This document shows, one piece after another, positions 25,499 to 38,489 of a DNA stretch of 64,000 nucleotides. The notes below the pieces were generated by a model. The model ran no database searches. It worked only from the letters and a program-made list of their open reading frames with translations, and was not told the DNA's origin. The stretch comes from Eustoma russellianum (taxonomy: Eukaryota; Streptophyta; Magnoliopsida; Gentianales; Gentianaceae). How positions within the stretch are numbered: the first letter of the stretch is position 1; each line of letters begins with the position of its first letter. The stretch lies in the NCBI GenBank assembly GCA_036186865.1, contig AP025048.1, positions 23,413,635 to 23,477,634 of the forward strand, in the 5' to 3' direction. Made by a program: the position numbers and the translations under genes.

Positions 25499-27180
25499 AT
25501 GGCTTCTAGCTCAAGTGTGAGCTATATGTCCTCAAGAACAGTAGGGAAGAAGCAGTTGAGCTCACAAGAGGAAGCTGCTGCAGAAAGAAAGAACCTGGCT
25601 CAGAGTTCATGTGATGCCAAGAAGACTACAGATTCTACTCATTTGCAAGTAGAGTCCAAGTTAGGTTCCAGTGCCTTATTCTCCTTTCATGGGAGTTTCT
25701 GAGGATGAAGGCTCAATCACTAAGCCACAGAAGTGTTGTAAGGTGGTTGCAGCTGTTAACATGCAGTCTGATACACTAGGAGTCCCAAATGCTCCTATTG
25801 CAGGTGGGTTAGATGAAGATGAAGACTATTCTTCCAGTGGGAAACCTCAGGATGAAGAACGAGAGGAAAGAGAACCATCACATCCAAAATATTGTCCAGC
25901 GGGTAATTCCCAAGCGGATTGGACAAATCCAGTCCCTCGGCCAACTGCCAAACACCAATCTGTCCCCCTCTCAACTACCCCCTCACGTGAGTCAACCAAC
26001 TTACCCATGTGAACACCTTACACATAGACACACCCCCCTAATCTCCAAATGCCAGCTGGCCCTGCTCCCACTAAACAGCCAGCAAGTCAAGCCACCTCAG
26101 GCTCAGGTTTAGGCCCCTTGGTGGGCAACTTTCAAAATTTCAAACCTTCTGCCCAAAGCCATCCATAGCCCCTCTAAGCATGGCCTGCAATTCCTTATTT
26201 TCTAACAATAAAAATCCCGAGCATTGCCTCAAGCTTAATAAAGTTGAAGTGAAATCACCAGGGAGGGTGCACATCAATGTGGATGAAATGCCAGGTGATG
26301 ATGAGGTTGAGAGGTCTCTGGTAGGCTGCTTTGTAGACATATTCCACACCAGGCAAGTAGTATATAACCTTACCAAGTCCTGGAAGGTGAAACATAAGCT
26401 AGACTTCTATGCTTCTAGATGGATCACCTTCAAATTTGAGACAGTCAAAGAGATGGAAGTACTTTATGCAGGATGTTTCTTTGTATATGGCATGTCCTTG
26501 ATTCTCAAAAGGATGCCTAGATACTTCACGTTCGGGCCACAGGATGGAAAAGGTATTAGTCTGGTTCAAATTCCCAAATCTCCCTATATCTCTCTGGATT
26601 GATCATGTCTTGTCTAGCATATGCTCCCAGCTGGGCACCCCTCTCTATACGGACCAGCTTACTGTCAATAGGGGTACATGGAACTATGCTAGAACTTTGG
26701 TAGAGGTGGACTTAAGCAAATATCTTTGAACTGAGGTGAAGTAGTCATGTCCAATAACACTACTATGGTGCCGAAAATTGAATATGAGAGGCTACCTATG
26801 TTCTGCAAGGAGTGCAAGCAGCTGGACCACATAGTGACATTCACAAGTAGGCACCTCACTAGGATCAACCTATGAGGACTGAGGGCAGACATGAGGTTAA
26901 ACATGTCACACTAGCCCCACCTCCTCCCCCGTCAATGAAACAAGCAAACAAAGAATAACAAAAAGATGACACATGATATGCAGAGCAGGGCTACCACCTC
27001 TTCAAATGACAAAACTACTCCCAGCATAAAACAATCACTACGTAATTGTCCTGAGCTAGTTATTGCTATCATCCAACCAATATATGTCAAGATCATGGAA
27101 GACAACATACCTCAAGATAGACAAGGATTGCAGGCTGGGCCACTAAGCCCATTCAAGACCATCTACACAACATCAAGCTA
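25499..27180 (+). pseudogene. LINE ORF1, DUF4283-like RNA-binding protein
   Basis: The ATG at 25499 opens MASSSSVSYMSS. The frame shifts near 25680 into an acidic, low-complexity stretch. The recognisable core is at 26180-26602: SPGRVHINVDEMPGDDEVER, then FFVYGMSLILKRMPRYF, typical of the DUF4283 fold. A further frame change gives VWFKFPNLPISLWIDHV and ARTLVEVDLSKYL. A CCHC-like knuckle around 26795-26835 reads FCKECKQLDHIVTFTSR and lacks the final Cys. The role in intact LINEs is nucleic-acid binding and particle formation. Broken by at least three frameshifts. Confidence 0.82.
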
Positions 27181-27333
27181 ATGTTTACATTGATCACCAT
27201 ATAGACAGGCTCAAAGCTCTTCAGAAGGATGGGTTCACAAAGTTAATGACTAGAACTAAGGCACTTGCTATGAAGAAAAACCTTAAAGCCCTTCATAGAA
27301 AGGGCAAAGGAAGGGCACCTACTTAACCGCTCT

Positions 27334-30300
27334 ATGATTATTGGTTTTTGGAATATTAGAGGCTGTAACAATCCTCTAAATTAGAATGGTTTTTATAGTT
27401 TTGTTCAATGACATAAAGTTCACATTTTTGGTGTTTTAGAAACAAAATTAAATAGAAAAATGTTTATGTCCGTACAACAAAATTTTACTCACTGGGAAAT
27501 TGTAAATAATTTTAATTCTCATTTGGTAAAAGAATCTTATTATGTAGGAACCCTATAGCAGTGGATGTACATGCCATTACTTTGGATGCCCAAGCTATTC
27601 ACTGTAAGGTCTTTGCCCTTGATCTATGGTGTCACTATGCTTGCTGCATTTGTCTATGGCTTTAACAAGCTTGTGGATAGGAGAGCACTATGGAGTTTGA
27701 TCTTTGATCAAAGCCATGATCAGGCAGCACCACGGATAGCGCTAGGTGGCTTCAATTGCATTCTCAATGAGGAAGAAAGGTTTGGTGGCATACTAGTCAC
27801 CTACTATAATTTGAAAGATCAACTAAATTTCTTCCTCCAATCAGGCTTGATGGAAGTCCCTTACTCAGGCTACAAAGCATACCTGGGATGATGGCACTAT
27901 CAAGTCCAGAATTGATAGGGTCATGGGTAACAACACCTGATTGAAAGCTTACCCCTTGGCAAAGGCACATTACCTGTTTACGGGTTTATCTGTCTGATCA
28001 CTCATCATGTCTGCTTAAACTTTATGGTTCTTCCCCTCTGTTAGGGCCTCTTAAAGTTTCTTCAACATGTGAGCTGATCATGATAAATTTGTTTCAATAG
28101 TGAGACATCATTGGTGTCACAAGTAGATGGCACAGCTATGTAAGAAGCTCAAGGCCTTGAAAGGGCCCCTCATAGAGCTCAACAGGCTGGCCTTCTCACA
28201 TATATCCGGCAAGGTGATAAAGCAGTGAAGGACTTACAACAAATGCAGTAGTGGCCTTGATTGAACACTGGGGCTCTCATGAATGAAAGGTCAGGTTGCA
28301 GACTCAAAGATATCTTACATTCAATCTGTTGGAAGCTGAGAGAAAATACTTCTCCGAGTTGGCTAAATGCAACTACTGTTACCTCAATGAAAGGAACAAC
28401 AAATCCTTCCATTCCATTATCAGAAGGAACAGAGCAACAAATAATATTACAAGTGTACATATGGCAGATGGTAATATGTCCACCTCAGTAGAGCAGCTGG
28501 CCAGCAATTTGTCCAATTTTACACTGATCTTCTGGGCACCTGCCAACTTCTTCATAGGCATTTGTCCACAATCCCTGCAAGGTACTTTCCCCTCAACACA
28601 GTGGGACTCTAACTGCTCCAGTCTTGGGGGAGATAAAAGTAGCCTTTTTCTCTCATTAGCAATGACTAGGCCCTAGGGCCTGATGTCTATTCTTCCCTGC
28701 TTCTTCATCAGGCTTGGGAGATAGTTGGAGATGACCTTATAATTGTTGTTTAGAAATTCTTCAGAACTGGTGTCCCTACCTAAACAGCTTAACCTGCAGT
28801 TATTAATTAGTGCTCAAAACCACCCATCTCAACAGGGGAGAGATTACATACCTATATCATGCTTCAATATGGTGTACAAGGTTATCTCCAAGATTCTAGC
28901 CACAAGGCTTGCTTCAGTCATGCTTGGAATCCTGGACCATGCATAAGCTGGCTTCTGAAGGGGCATGCCCATGCTAGAGAATATCTTCCTAATCCAAGAA
29001 CTGATCAGGGGGACTATGGGACAGAAGCATAATTCCCCCAAATGCATGATCAAATCGGATATAAGAAAGACTTTTGACTCCATTAGTTGGCCTTTATTAA
29101 TGATATGCTCACTTGTTTGAGATTCCCTACTACTTTCACCTCTTGGGTAATAGAGTGTGTATCCTCGACTGCATATTCTGTCTCCATTAATGGTACCCCA
29201 TTTGGTATTTTGAAGGCACGAGAGGCCTCATGCAAGGAGACCCACTATCCCCCTTCTTGTTTGTCATAGGAATGGAATACCTCTCTATGCTACTAAACAG
29301 TTGCATCATGACAAGGCCTTCAATTTCCACCCTAAATGTGTTGACCAATACATTATCCATTTCTGCTTTGCTGATGATCTCATCCTATTTGCCAGAGGAG
29401 ATGTCACCCTCAGTCAAGAAATTGATGGATGCATTTCCATCCTTTGGAGACTGCTCGGGTCTCAGGGCTAGTCTGGCTAAATCCTACTTCTTCATGCTGG
29501 GCTGCAGGGGCCACTGATTGGCTACCATCCACCATTGGGTTTACAGAGAGTAGTATGTCTTTTCAAATATTTGGGAGTTCCTATAGCAGGTCCACAGGTT
29601 GCAAGACATCCATTATTCAGCCTTTATCAACAAACTCATGGATAAGGTTGGACAATGGAATGCAACCAAGCTTTCCTATGCTGGTAGGCTATCACTCATC
29701 AGATCAGTGTTACAAGATGTGAGCTGCTTCTGGCTGAGTGCAATTACCCCTTCCTGCCTCAGTCCGAAAGAGAGTGAACAAGATTTGTCTTTACTTCTTA
29801 TGGGGAATTCCAACACTTTGACCTAAGAAGGCATGGGTCTTCTGGTCTCAGATTTGCACAACAAGGTCTGAGGGTGGTTTGTGTGTCCTAGAACTGAAAT
29901 CTTGGAACCCGACACTTTTGTCCAAACACCTATGGGATATCCACCATAAAAAATACATATGGGTGCAATGGATGAATCACAAGTATAGACTCTACAGTAC
30001 ACTTTAGACAAGGGCGAGACATAAGTTTGATTCCCCTCTCTTAAAGAAACTCATGGAGGTAAGAGACAAGATACTGGATAAGAAAGGCTCATCTACCCTA
30101 GTCATGACATTGCGTTCCTCCTCGACAGCAGATGGGTGCTAAAACCCCATCAGACTTATGAATACTTTAAGAACAAACACAGCAGGGTCAGTTGTGCCAG
30201 ACTTGTTGGGATAATGCCATCAGCCCCAAACATGCTTTCACCATTTGGCTAGCTGGACTAAGAAAATTCCCTACAAAGGTAAAGCTTGGTTACTTGGAGG

Positions 30301-30758
30301 ACAACACTTGCACACTTCGTTCTACAGCTCTAGAATACTTGCAGCATCTATATTTCTCCTATTCAGTCACTAGGGAAGTATGGCAGCACATTTGAGCATG
30401 GTTAATATTACCAAGGAGCTACATTCTATACAAAAATTGATAGCTTACAGGGACAAGAAACTCAAAGGGAAGCTTTGTGGGTAGGCTGCTAGGATTACAT
30501 TGGAATCTAGCAAGCCATGAGCAGAAATATTTTGAAGGCTTATCTTTTATATCTAGAGATGTAATTCATGAATATGCAACGCATGTATTAAAGACTATGT
30601 ATAAGTTATACCCTCATTTGCTAGACATGGGTACCTTGTTGACCACTATCTGGCTGCACTTTACATTCCGATTAGCAAACCTAAGACAGACTGTTGGTTT
30701 ATGGTTTGGAGCTATTGTATGGGTTGCATTATCCGGATGCTTTGATTTCCATTGTTAA
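27334..30758 (+). pseudogene. LINE ORF2: endonuclease and reverse transcriptase, broken
   Basis: The ATG at 27334 gives MIIGFWNIRGCNNPLN then a stop where Lys or Gln is usual. Endonuclease text continues with HIFGVLETKLN, VYGFNKLVDRRALW and, at 27745-27756, GGFN where the catalytic box is normally GDFN. RT blocks are YIPISCFNMVYKVISKILATRL (near 28850-28910), [11 protein letters not shown] (29231-29262) and FADD (29367-29378). Then come FKYLGVPIAGPQVA-like and GQWNATKLSYAGRLSLIRSV text. A zf-RVT-like region (NAISPKHAFTIWLAGLR, near 30210) and a C-terminal tail end by 30758. Stops and frameshifts occur every few hundred bases. Confidence 0.9.
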
Positions 30759-31009
30759 TATATTTGCATTTTAACAAAAGCAATTGTCTTCCTATTCTTG
30801 TAGCATGAATGTTTCAAACTTTGATATGGAACTTACGTTTAATATTGCAAATTTAGTTGACAATTTTGACTTTGCCTCGAAGATCAAATTCTTATATTAA
30901 AAAAAACAAAGATAAGAAATTCTCTCCTTATTTTTGTCTCTACCACATACCCATAGCTTAATACTTTTTCAAAGAGCAACGCAATCCAGCTACATCCACC
31001 CAACCTAGC
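30759..31009. other. AT-rich spacer after LINE
   Basis: No domain or repeat boundary recognised. A short A-rich run near 30898-30907 could be a decayed LINE tail; this is uncertain. Confidence 0.4.
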
Positions 31010-31673
31010 TGTTAGGTCCGTGGCAATAACTCTAGAGGGAGGTGAATAGAGTGTTGAACGATCTTGCGGATTTTTCTCGTTTTTTGGCTTACTACAACTC
31101 AAACAAATTCCAAATTAAAATAGAGAGGGAGATGAGAGATAATGAATGAATACACACGATATAGAGTGGTTCAAATCTTAAATGATTCTACTCCACTACA
31201 ATTTTGTTTTCAAAATGGATTTCCAACGGCTACTCTTCTTATTACTCTTAATAAGAACAACAACATCAATACTTACACTAACAACTTAGTGTAAGCAATC
31301 ACAACAAAAACTTCTTGCACAAAACAACTTTGTGCAATCATAACAACTCCATCTATAAGTAAAAACAAGTTCTTGCGTCCTTACAACTTCAACAAAGTCC
31401 TCTCAAAGAACTTTCTCACAGTGGATTTGGAAAGTAATAGGGATTACAATTTCTAACTAGTCTAAACACAAGCAAGAGATCAAATATGTATGGATCCTTT
31501 TGTGTTAGACAAACACTCTCACAATTTACAACAATGAAAAGAAGCAACAAGAGCTTAACAAGCTCCAAGCACCTTTGCACAAATGAGAGATTTTTACAAC
31601 AATGAAATATGAAGCTTGGGAGGATGAAAGTGTATATAACCCTCATCTGAGCTTCTTCAATTTATAGAGGGGT
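31010..31673 (-). repeat. Partial copia-type LTR
   Basis: It starts TGTTAGGTCCGTGGCAATA and carries CTCTAGAGGGAGGTGAATAG and a degraded GAGTGGTTCAAAT...CTACTCCACT segment. This order resembles the copia LTRs elsewhere in the window (CACCACTAGAAGG..., ACTGGTTCGG...CTACTCCAG), but the sequence is clearly a different family. It is broken at about 31673, where the gypsy interior fragment starts. Partner LTR and interior are not in the window. Confidence 0.55.
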
Positions 31674-31986
31674 GTGATGTCCATGACTGCTCAGGAACTG
31701 GGGTCGACTCCAGTGGTGAGGTGACGTATGACTGCTGGATCGTGACGTCATCCTAATAAAATCATCACATTAACGCTATCAGTTTATATACAACATGTAC
31801 AGTCTAGTTTAAAGTTTTATTTATGTTTAAAGGTTAGATCTTAATAACATGTTCTTAGGACCCTGTACTAAGGCTGGCTCACTCATTTAAGATCAATCTT
31901 AAGCTCTAAAATCATAACCTACGTACTTGTCATTGTTTATCATATGTTCCTCGCTGTGGAACTGGAGCCTTGGTTCTGATACCACC
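31674..31986 (-). repeat. 5' fragment of a second gag-only interior, with primer site
   Basis: About 313 bp match 38179-38491, including the start of gag (MTSR...) and the leader. A Met-tRNA primer site lies at 31973-31984 (minus TGGTATCAGAAC, one base off the usual TGGTATCAGAGC). The match stops abruptly at 31674. Confidence 0.85.
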
Positions 31987-32032
31987 TGTAGCGCCCCACC
32001 CGAGACTGGAGTCTCAGCACGATGCACCCACC

Positions 32033-32053
32033 GTACTCTGCTACGAGAAGTAC
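32033..32053. repeat. 21-nt terminal hairpin of gypsy LTR
   Basis: Arms GTACTCT and AGAAGTAC pair around a short loop. It starts 46 bp from the LTR terminus. Counterparts of the same length lie at 7293-7313, 38538-38558 and 43783-43803. Confidence 0.8.
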
Positions 32054-33613
32054 AAGGCGTCGATATCATTCATGCACAGATCGTCATAACATGTATCGAT
32101 AAGCGGAAGCAAAATAACATAAGCATAAATAAACATCGACATAAGTACATCCTAATACATCCGCATAAGTGTTATCAGTACATCATGAGTGCAAAATATC
32201 ATAATAAAGAGTTGAATATCCAAAATACAAAACATGCCACTGCTGTCTACTAGTCAGCTCTCCACACCTAGTCTTGTGGCTCATCCTCTATGAACTCTGC
32301 CTTGGGTTCCTGTGGGTCTACATGGTAAAATAAAGAGGTGAGCGGTAACGAATCGCTTAGCAAGTATTTTTGCTTAGATTCGTCAAGTGGATCATGCATA
32401 AGGACCGGGGAGGTGGGTGGTATAGTGAGGTATAGCTCAAAATCAAATGTATCATATGAATGGAGATAACAGTAAAGATATCAGAAAAGTCAACAGTACA
32501 GTATATTGACAGATATCATATAAAGAAGACCATCATAGATAAGGAGCGTCATAAAGTAAATTGATTCTTTCGTTAATCATTCTTGTCTTAACATATAGTC
32601 AATATCGTTCTTGTGTACAATATCTTTGGTTTGTTTCTTATTTGTTATTTAATCATATTTGGTCTCTAACTGCAAGAGTCATAACATAGGGGCACTAGAG
32701 GGCGCATGAGACAAGATCGTGATATATGCATCGTAAAACTTTTGTAAAAACATTTCCTTTCATACATACATAAACATGACATGACATGATTGGCTATAGC
32801 ACTTCGAATGATTTCCTGAGTAGCCACGATTACCAACTATGAATCTCAATGGTCCAACCATGGTGTTACATCATACATACATAGAACTAACGGTGACGCG
32901 TTATAATAGAGAACCCGAGTCCTGGACACGATGTTACACTCTACAATAAAATATTTTGCCCCTGACATCCTCCCCCAAGACCAGACATCAGGCAACTCTC
33001 CATATTGAATGTTGTAGATGTAACTGAAAGGCAGAGAACCCTTGTCCCAGACAAGGTGTTACACTCAGCCAGCAGATCATGCATATATAGAAAGGTAGAG
33101 AACTCTTGTCCCTGACAAGGTGTTACACTCAACCTCAGATACGTGCATAAGTCATGTCGAATCATTCGTCTCGCGATACAATTCCTTTATCATTAAAACT
33201 TTAAAACATATCATGCAGAACATATTTCATAAACATGTTTGTAAATAAACTCAGTGTTGTTGAAAATTATAAAGACAGCATGCATGGGGGAAGGCTTAAC
33301 GTAGGTCTCTTTTCCTTTCATTAACTTCATGGTAATTCCTAATTGGAATTAGTGATTGTTTGTTCATAATTATATTTTATTATTTATTCCATTAGCTTGT
33401 CTAGCTAATTTTCCCCTTTTGGGCGGTGCCTTATCATACATGCGTACTTTAATTTCTTCAATTTAGGGTACTAAGCATATAGGCTAGTTGCCATATAACA
33501 TACATGTGAAATTTATATTGACTTAAAGGTGTACAAATGGTATGATGTAAAGTTTACATGTACTTATATGTTTATGCTTAATGGAGATTAATTCATGACA
33601 AGGCACACAATTT

Positions 33614-34330
33614 GGGCCTAGGGCCGAAAAGTGTCCATTTGCACAAATTAATTTCCTTATTTTCATGAAGTGTTACATTGTGCTATCTTTCCATATATGT
33701 GACACCTAATAAATATTCATCCACATAAAGATTATCCAATGGGTGTAATTCATCATGTTGGGTGCCAAGATGGGCATTGGGACAAATCTAGCCATGCCCA
33801 ATTCAAGAAAATTCAACATTTTGTAGTTGTTGTATTTATGGCAATTTTTCCATTTATTTTCACATCACCAACATACATAATCACATAAGTATAATCCAAT
33901 GGTTGTTTGTACATCAACATGACATAATTTAGGCCCACTGGCCGAAAGTTACCCTTCATATACATTTGGATTTCCCAAATTTTCATGTATTACCCAAGTT
34001 TGATAACTTTTACATATTATGCTTAGATTACATATATCCATAGAGGTATTCTCATATAGATGTAAATTATCATATAAATACCAATTATCGTCCTATGGCT
34101 GAAACTTATCCTGCCCAAACGCTTGAAATGTCATCTTTGGTGTGATTGTCAGATCCATGGTAATTCCTCTTTTATTTATGCATTACAAATATACATGCTC
34201 ACATACATGCATCCAAATAATAAATTATCCATCAAGATGGCATTACTTTGGCCTATTGGACGAATGTTGTAGGTATTCAAATATATATTTTTCAATGTGT
34301 TAAGTGCATGCATGATGCTAAGATGATGAC
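33614..34330. repeat. ~159-bp diverged tandem units within LTR
   Basis: GGCC-containing landmarks fall at 33614, 33772, 33931, 34091 and 34249, spaced 157-160 bp. Each is followed by GAAA/CAAA and a stretch of ATACAT/ACATAA words. The other LTR copy shows the same spacing at 44648, 44807, 44967 and 45124. Units are diverged in sequence but not in spacing. Confidence 0.75.
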
Positions 34331-36857
34331 ATCTATTTTTATATCTTACTTACCATATGTATTTTGATGATGATTCATGATGTACATCAACATACTTAAT
34401 TTTTTTATATGCTCAAATTACATCATACCATTATATTGATGATCACAAAGATTATGTTTATGATGATGATCATGCTAAAAATGACATGCAAGCACATAAA
34501 GTATAACATCCATGGAATCACTCCTTCTTAGGCCATGATCATCAACATACACATCATCATGATGGTGATGATTTCATGGCCTATGTTGGGGGATCATGAA
34601 CCCCTCCCCTCTAATAAAATAAATGGTGATTCCATGATGTTGATGATCAAAGATGACATCTTTAATGGCATGCATTGTGAAATGGTTTGTTTTGTACCAT
34701 CATTGTACTATACTATGACCATACTTATATGAATCTTTTCTCTTACATATGAACATAAAGAAAATGATATAATTCTTCATAGGCATGTGCGGAGATGATG
34801 ATTGATGAAGTTCTTGATACCCTTTCTAGTATTCAGTACTCATATTCCTACAATTTGCATCAAAGTGTTGAATGAATAATAAAGTTCCATTCTTCTTGTC
34901 ATGCACGCTCTCAAAGGGCTGTTTATGCCTCATTTGTGCCATGCATGTTACATCTAAGTGTCATCCTAGTTATATTTGAGGAATCCATTCAAGAAAAGTA
35001 CACATGCATACACAAATTGGACATGCAAACATACTTTTCATCAATTGGTGTTAGAGACTTCATTTTAGTTGTTGCATGCATGATCCATTGCTTAATTATG
35101 AAGATAAGAAACTTCATTTTTAATTTTCTTGAAGGAGCTAGGAAGAATACTTGCCTTGGGTATTTGAATCTTACACTAGGTAGTGAAAGATTTCTTCTTT
35201 TGCTTGGCTTTGGTACACACGGCCTTAAGGACCAAGAAGAAGAAAAGGATTAGTCTTTTTATGAAAGGAATGAGAGTTTGAATGTACAAGAACCAATTAT
35301 AGATGATTTTTATCCTGGATAGCTTGAAGAGTCCCACTTGGCTAGCTAAAGACACTCCTCTTTCTGTATTATAGAGACTCACAGTTATGTCCTAGTAATG
35401 AAGACGATTTGAGTGTTTGTGAAGAAAGTAGAAGATGAGAAAGATGTGAAGAAAAGCGATGTAATGATTACCATGAGAATTAAAGTGCATGTAATCTTGA
35501 TTGTGGCTTGGAGATTGAAAAAATCCTTCTCCTCCTTGCTTTGACACTTACGGTTTGAAGGATAATAGAAGAGAATTCCTTGGATTTTGTAGAGAGAAGG
35601 AAGAGGAAAGAGTGTCTTAGTCAGAAGGTGAGGTGTGTGAGAAAATGATTAAGTTGTCTTGCTTGAAGTAATTCATATCCCCATTTAGACTTGTATGGCC
35701 GAAATTGCTAAGGTCAGTGGAAAGATGATTGCATTTCTTGGTTGAAGGGGTTAGTGAAGGAGAAAAGATGTTTGCATAAAAAATGAATGGGGTAGCTTTT
35801 GCATGGTGTAAGAAAAGGTGATGGGAAGGGAATGTAAGACAAGTTGTCTTGCAAGATGTAATTCTTATCCCTCTTAACCAAGTCTTTGGCCAAAATTTAG
35901 ATAGTGGGGGAAATTGATTACGTTTTGGTTTGGAAAGGGTAAATGTAAGGAACGAAATTTTGCATGAAATGTGATTGGAGAATGATCTTGAAAAATAAGA
36001 TTTTTATTCCAAAACTATGTCCTGGCCGAGATTTCCATGGTGGAAGGAAAATGATGGTTTTTTGGGATGATGTTGATGGTGTAAGAAAAGCATTTTTGCA
36101 TGTAATGTGAATGGTAAATTGTCTCACTTGTGTAAGACATGCCATGATGGTTAATAAAATAAGGAATCGAGGAAAATTAGAATAAAAGAAAAGGAGGGCC
36201 GGGTAAAGGTGGGGAACAATTAAGTGGAAGGAAAAGGTGTTTTGCATGTAATTTTAGTGGGTGCATGTCTTTCATTGTGTAAGAAATGGAGAAAACTAAA
36301 ATGATTAAATTGTCTTACATGCAAAGAGTTCATCCCCTTTTTGTCTTGCATGGCCGAAATTCCCATGAGTAATGGGAAGAAGATACCTCCATCTTGTCTT
36401 AAATTGGAGAAAAGAAAGCATGAGTGTTATGAAATGGTTTAGGTTTGCATGAATTTTGATTGGTAGTTAGCTTACTTTAGTAAGAAAATGTAATGATGAG
36501 AAAGATTTAGTAAAGAGAAAAAGAAAAAAATTGAAGTTAACCTTGGGCATTTTTGTGAGGGGTGGCCGGATGGGTGCAAGTGGGTATGGTAAAATTACTA
36601 TTCTAACCTTATTTTATTTTCCTCATGTGAATTTTCTTGTCCTTTTTAATTGATTTCCTAGATAACATTTGTTCCATGTATTTATAAGCTTCACTAATTA
36701 ATCGTTACACTTACTATAATTTTTTTATTAGTTCTTTATGTTACGTTTAACTAACCCGTACACGTTATTCCAAATGTGGTACTATGATCGCACTTAATTT
36801 CCATCGAACTTTCCTCTGTTTCCTTACCTTTCCATTCTAGAAATGCGGGTTGTAACA

Positions 36858-36874
36858 GTCCTCCCCCCTTATAA
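36858..36874 (-). promoter_or_regulatory. Polypurine tract of the gag-only gypsy element
   Basis: Minus strand reads TTATAAGGGGGGAGGAC and directly precedes the LTR TG (TGTTACAACC). The plus-strand text that follows, TTTCATCCTTGAAACT, matches the 3' end of pol in the element at 1-10720. Confidence 0.85.
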
Positions 36875-37179
36875 AAAGTTTCATCCTTGAAACTCGAATG
36901 TTCAATTGTAATTTAATGTTTAATGTTTCTCGACTGATTCCATTTCCTAATACATGTTACGAGCATTTTCTGATGTTGGCGCTCGAACCTGTTTTCCTAA
37001 TATCATAACTTATGGCTTTGACTTGGAACTCTAATTATCCACATATGGGGTATGTATCTGAGGTTGAGACCTGTATATAAATACTAACTCCCGTGCTTTA
37101 GAAGTTATCCCTTCTAGTGTAAATACTTTGGCTACGATTGATCTATCAGTGTGAAAATTCCGAAAATGTTTAATCGTAA

Positions 37180-38262
37180 TTAAGTTGCATATTTTGTAAT
37201 CCTGATGCCGCGTCTCGTGTCCAAAATCCCAGGTCGTGCTCCCTTTAAACCTGTGGGTCCATTTGCGAGGCTCCTTCTTGTCGTTATATTCTTACCCGTG
37301 AAATTCTTCTTCTTCTGGGTACTCTCATATCCGGTGCCCTGCTTCGCCACACCCAAAACAGGCATCAGTCCCTAAACGATATTCGCCTGTATGTCGTTTC
37401 TAGCATTGTGGACATCTCGAGATTGCTGCTGTCTGTGGCGAGTATGGACGCCACCTCCCTATCCTAATTCCCCTGTTTCTCTTCTCACGATCTAAAGACG
37501 AGATAACTCGTTCCACTCCATAACAATTCTCTAACAGACTTTCAAAGGTATCTGAGCGTGTGCCGATTAACCAATCTCGAATTCGTTGGTTTTGACCACG
37601 TCTAAACCTGATCATCTTAATTGCGTCATCATTCATTATCTCTGGAACGTATCGTCCCAAAGTGACAAAACGCCGGAAGTACTCAAAAACCGTAATACCT
37701 TCTTCTTGCTTCAAGGCAGCAAACTCCCCAACTCTTTGAATCACCAATGCCGGGAAAAGATAGAATATGCAAAATTATTCCACAAAGTCTTCCCATGCTA
37801 CGGGTTCAGACAAAGACTGAATATATATTCTCCACCATTGCCTTGCTCTTCCGATCAGAAATGACCGTATAATCTGCACCTTTACTTCTTCAGGCGCTCC
37901 CATCAACCAAAAACCCTCTTCCACCGTATCTAAACATTTTTCTGCCTCGTCCGAGTCGGGCACCCCATGAAAGTTTGGAACCTGGGTTCTTACTAGCAGG
38001 CCGAAGTAATAACACTGCTTCACCGTGTCTGAGACTAAGAAGATGTGGGTAATGAAGTCCGAGTTGTATCCCTCTGCGAAGCTCCAACTATCTGACCTAT
38101 CATGTATAAGGCCTCAGTGAACGTGCGGAGACGCTCCTCTGAGGTAGGTGCTGGAGGATGGGTGGGGTATGATAGTGATGTCCATGTCTGCTCAGGAACT
38201 GAGGCCAACTCCAGTGGTGATGGTGATGAGGTATGATTGTTGGGTCGTGACGTCATCCTCAT
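37180..38262 (-). pseudogene. Gypsy gag, zinc knuckle damaged, no pol
   Basis: The probable start is the Met of MRMTSRPNNHTSS at 38262. QVPNFHGVPDSDEAEKCLD (near 37920-37980) and FLIGRARQWWRIYIQSL (near 37830) are the retrotransposon-gag core. FEYFRRFVTLGRYVPEIMND and a FRRGQNQRIRDWL segment (37560-37690) continue it in another frame. A knuckle near 37300-37350 reads CFGCGEAGH and then lacks the usual final Cys. Coding ends by about 37180 and no protease or RT follows. Two frameshifts are present. Gag from intact relatives would assemble the particle. Confidence 0.85.
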
Positions 38263-38477
38263 AAAATCATCACATTAACGCTATCAGTTTATATACAACA
38301 TGTACAGTCTAGTTTAAAGTTTTATTCATGTTTAAAAGTTAGATCCTAATAACCAGTGCTCATGACCCTATACTAAGGCTGACTCACTCATTTAAGATCA
38401 ATCTTAAGCTCTAAAATCATAACCTACGTACTTGTCATTGTTTATCTTATGTCACCCGCTGTGGAACTGGAGCCTTG

Positions 38478-38489
38478 GCTCTGATACCA
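38478..38489 (-). promoter_or_regulatory. Primer binding site, initiator Met-tRNA
   Basis: Minus strand TGGTATCAGAGC, two bases inside the 5' LTR. The LTR terminus here has decayed to TATAGTTCC from the TGTAGCGCC seen in the left copy. Confidence 0.9.

Larger units (their letters stand above)
25425..30758 (+). mobile_element. Decayed L1-type LINE
   Basis: ORF1 (DUF4283-like, 25499 onward) is followed by ORF2 with endonuclease, reverse transcriptase and a zf-RVT-like C-terminal region, the layout of plant L1 elements. Numerous stops and frameshifts are present throughout. The 5' leader is probably the sequence left of 17158, displaced by the copia insertion. No clear poly-A tail was found; the tail region near 30890-30910 has a short A-rich run. 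The right boundary is approximate. Confidence 0.88.
31987..36857 (-). repeat. LTR of gag-only gypsy element, 4871 bp
   Basis: Limits are TGTAGCGCCCC and GGTTGTAACA. It is full length and uninterrupted, and serves as reference for the split copy at 38492-50903. It contains the 21-nt terminal hairpin (32033-32053) and three repeats built on AGAGAACCC...GTGTTACACTC (32910-33130). It also has GGCC-landmark units about 159 bp apart (33614, 33772, 33931, 34091, 34249). GGCCGAAA words recur through its right half. About 200 bp (34140-34355) have no counterpart in the other copy. Confidence 0.9.
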
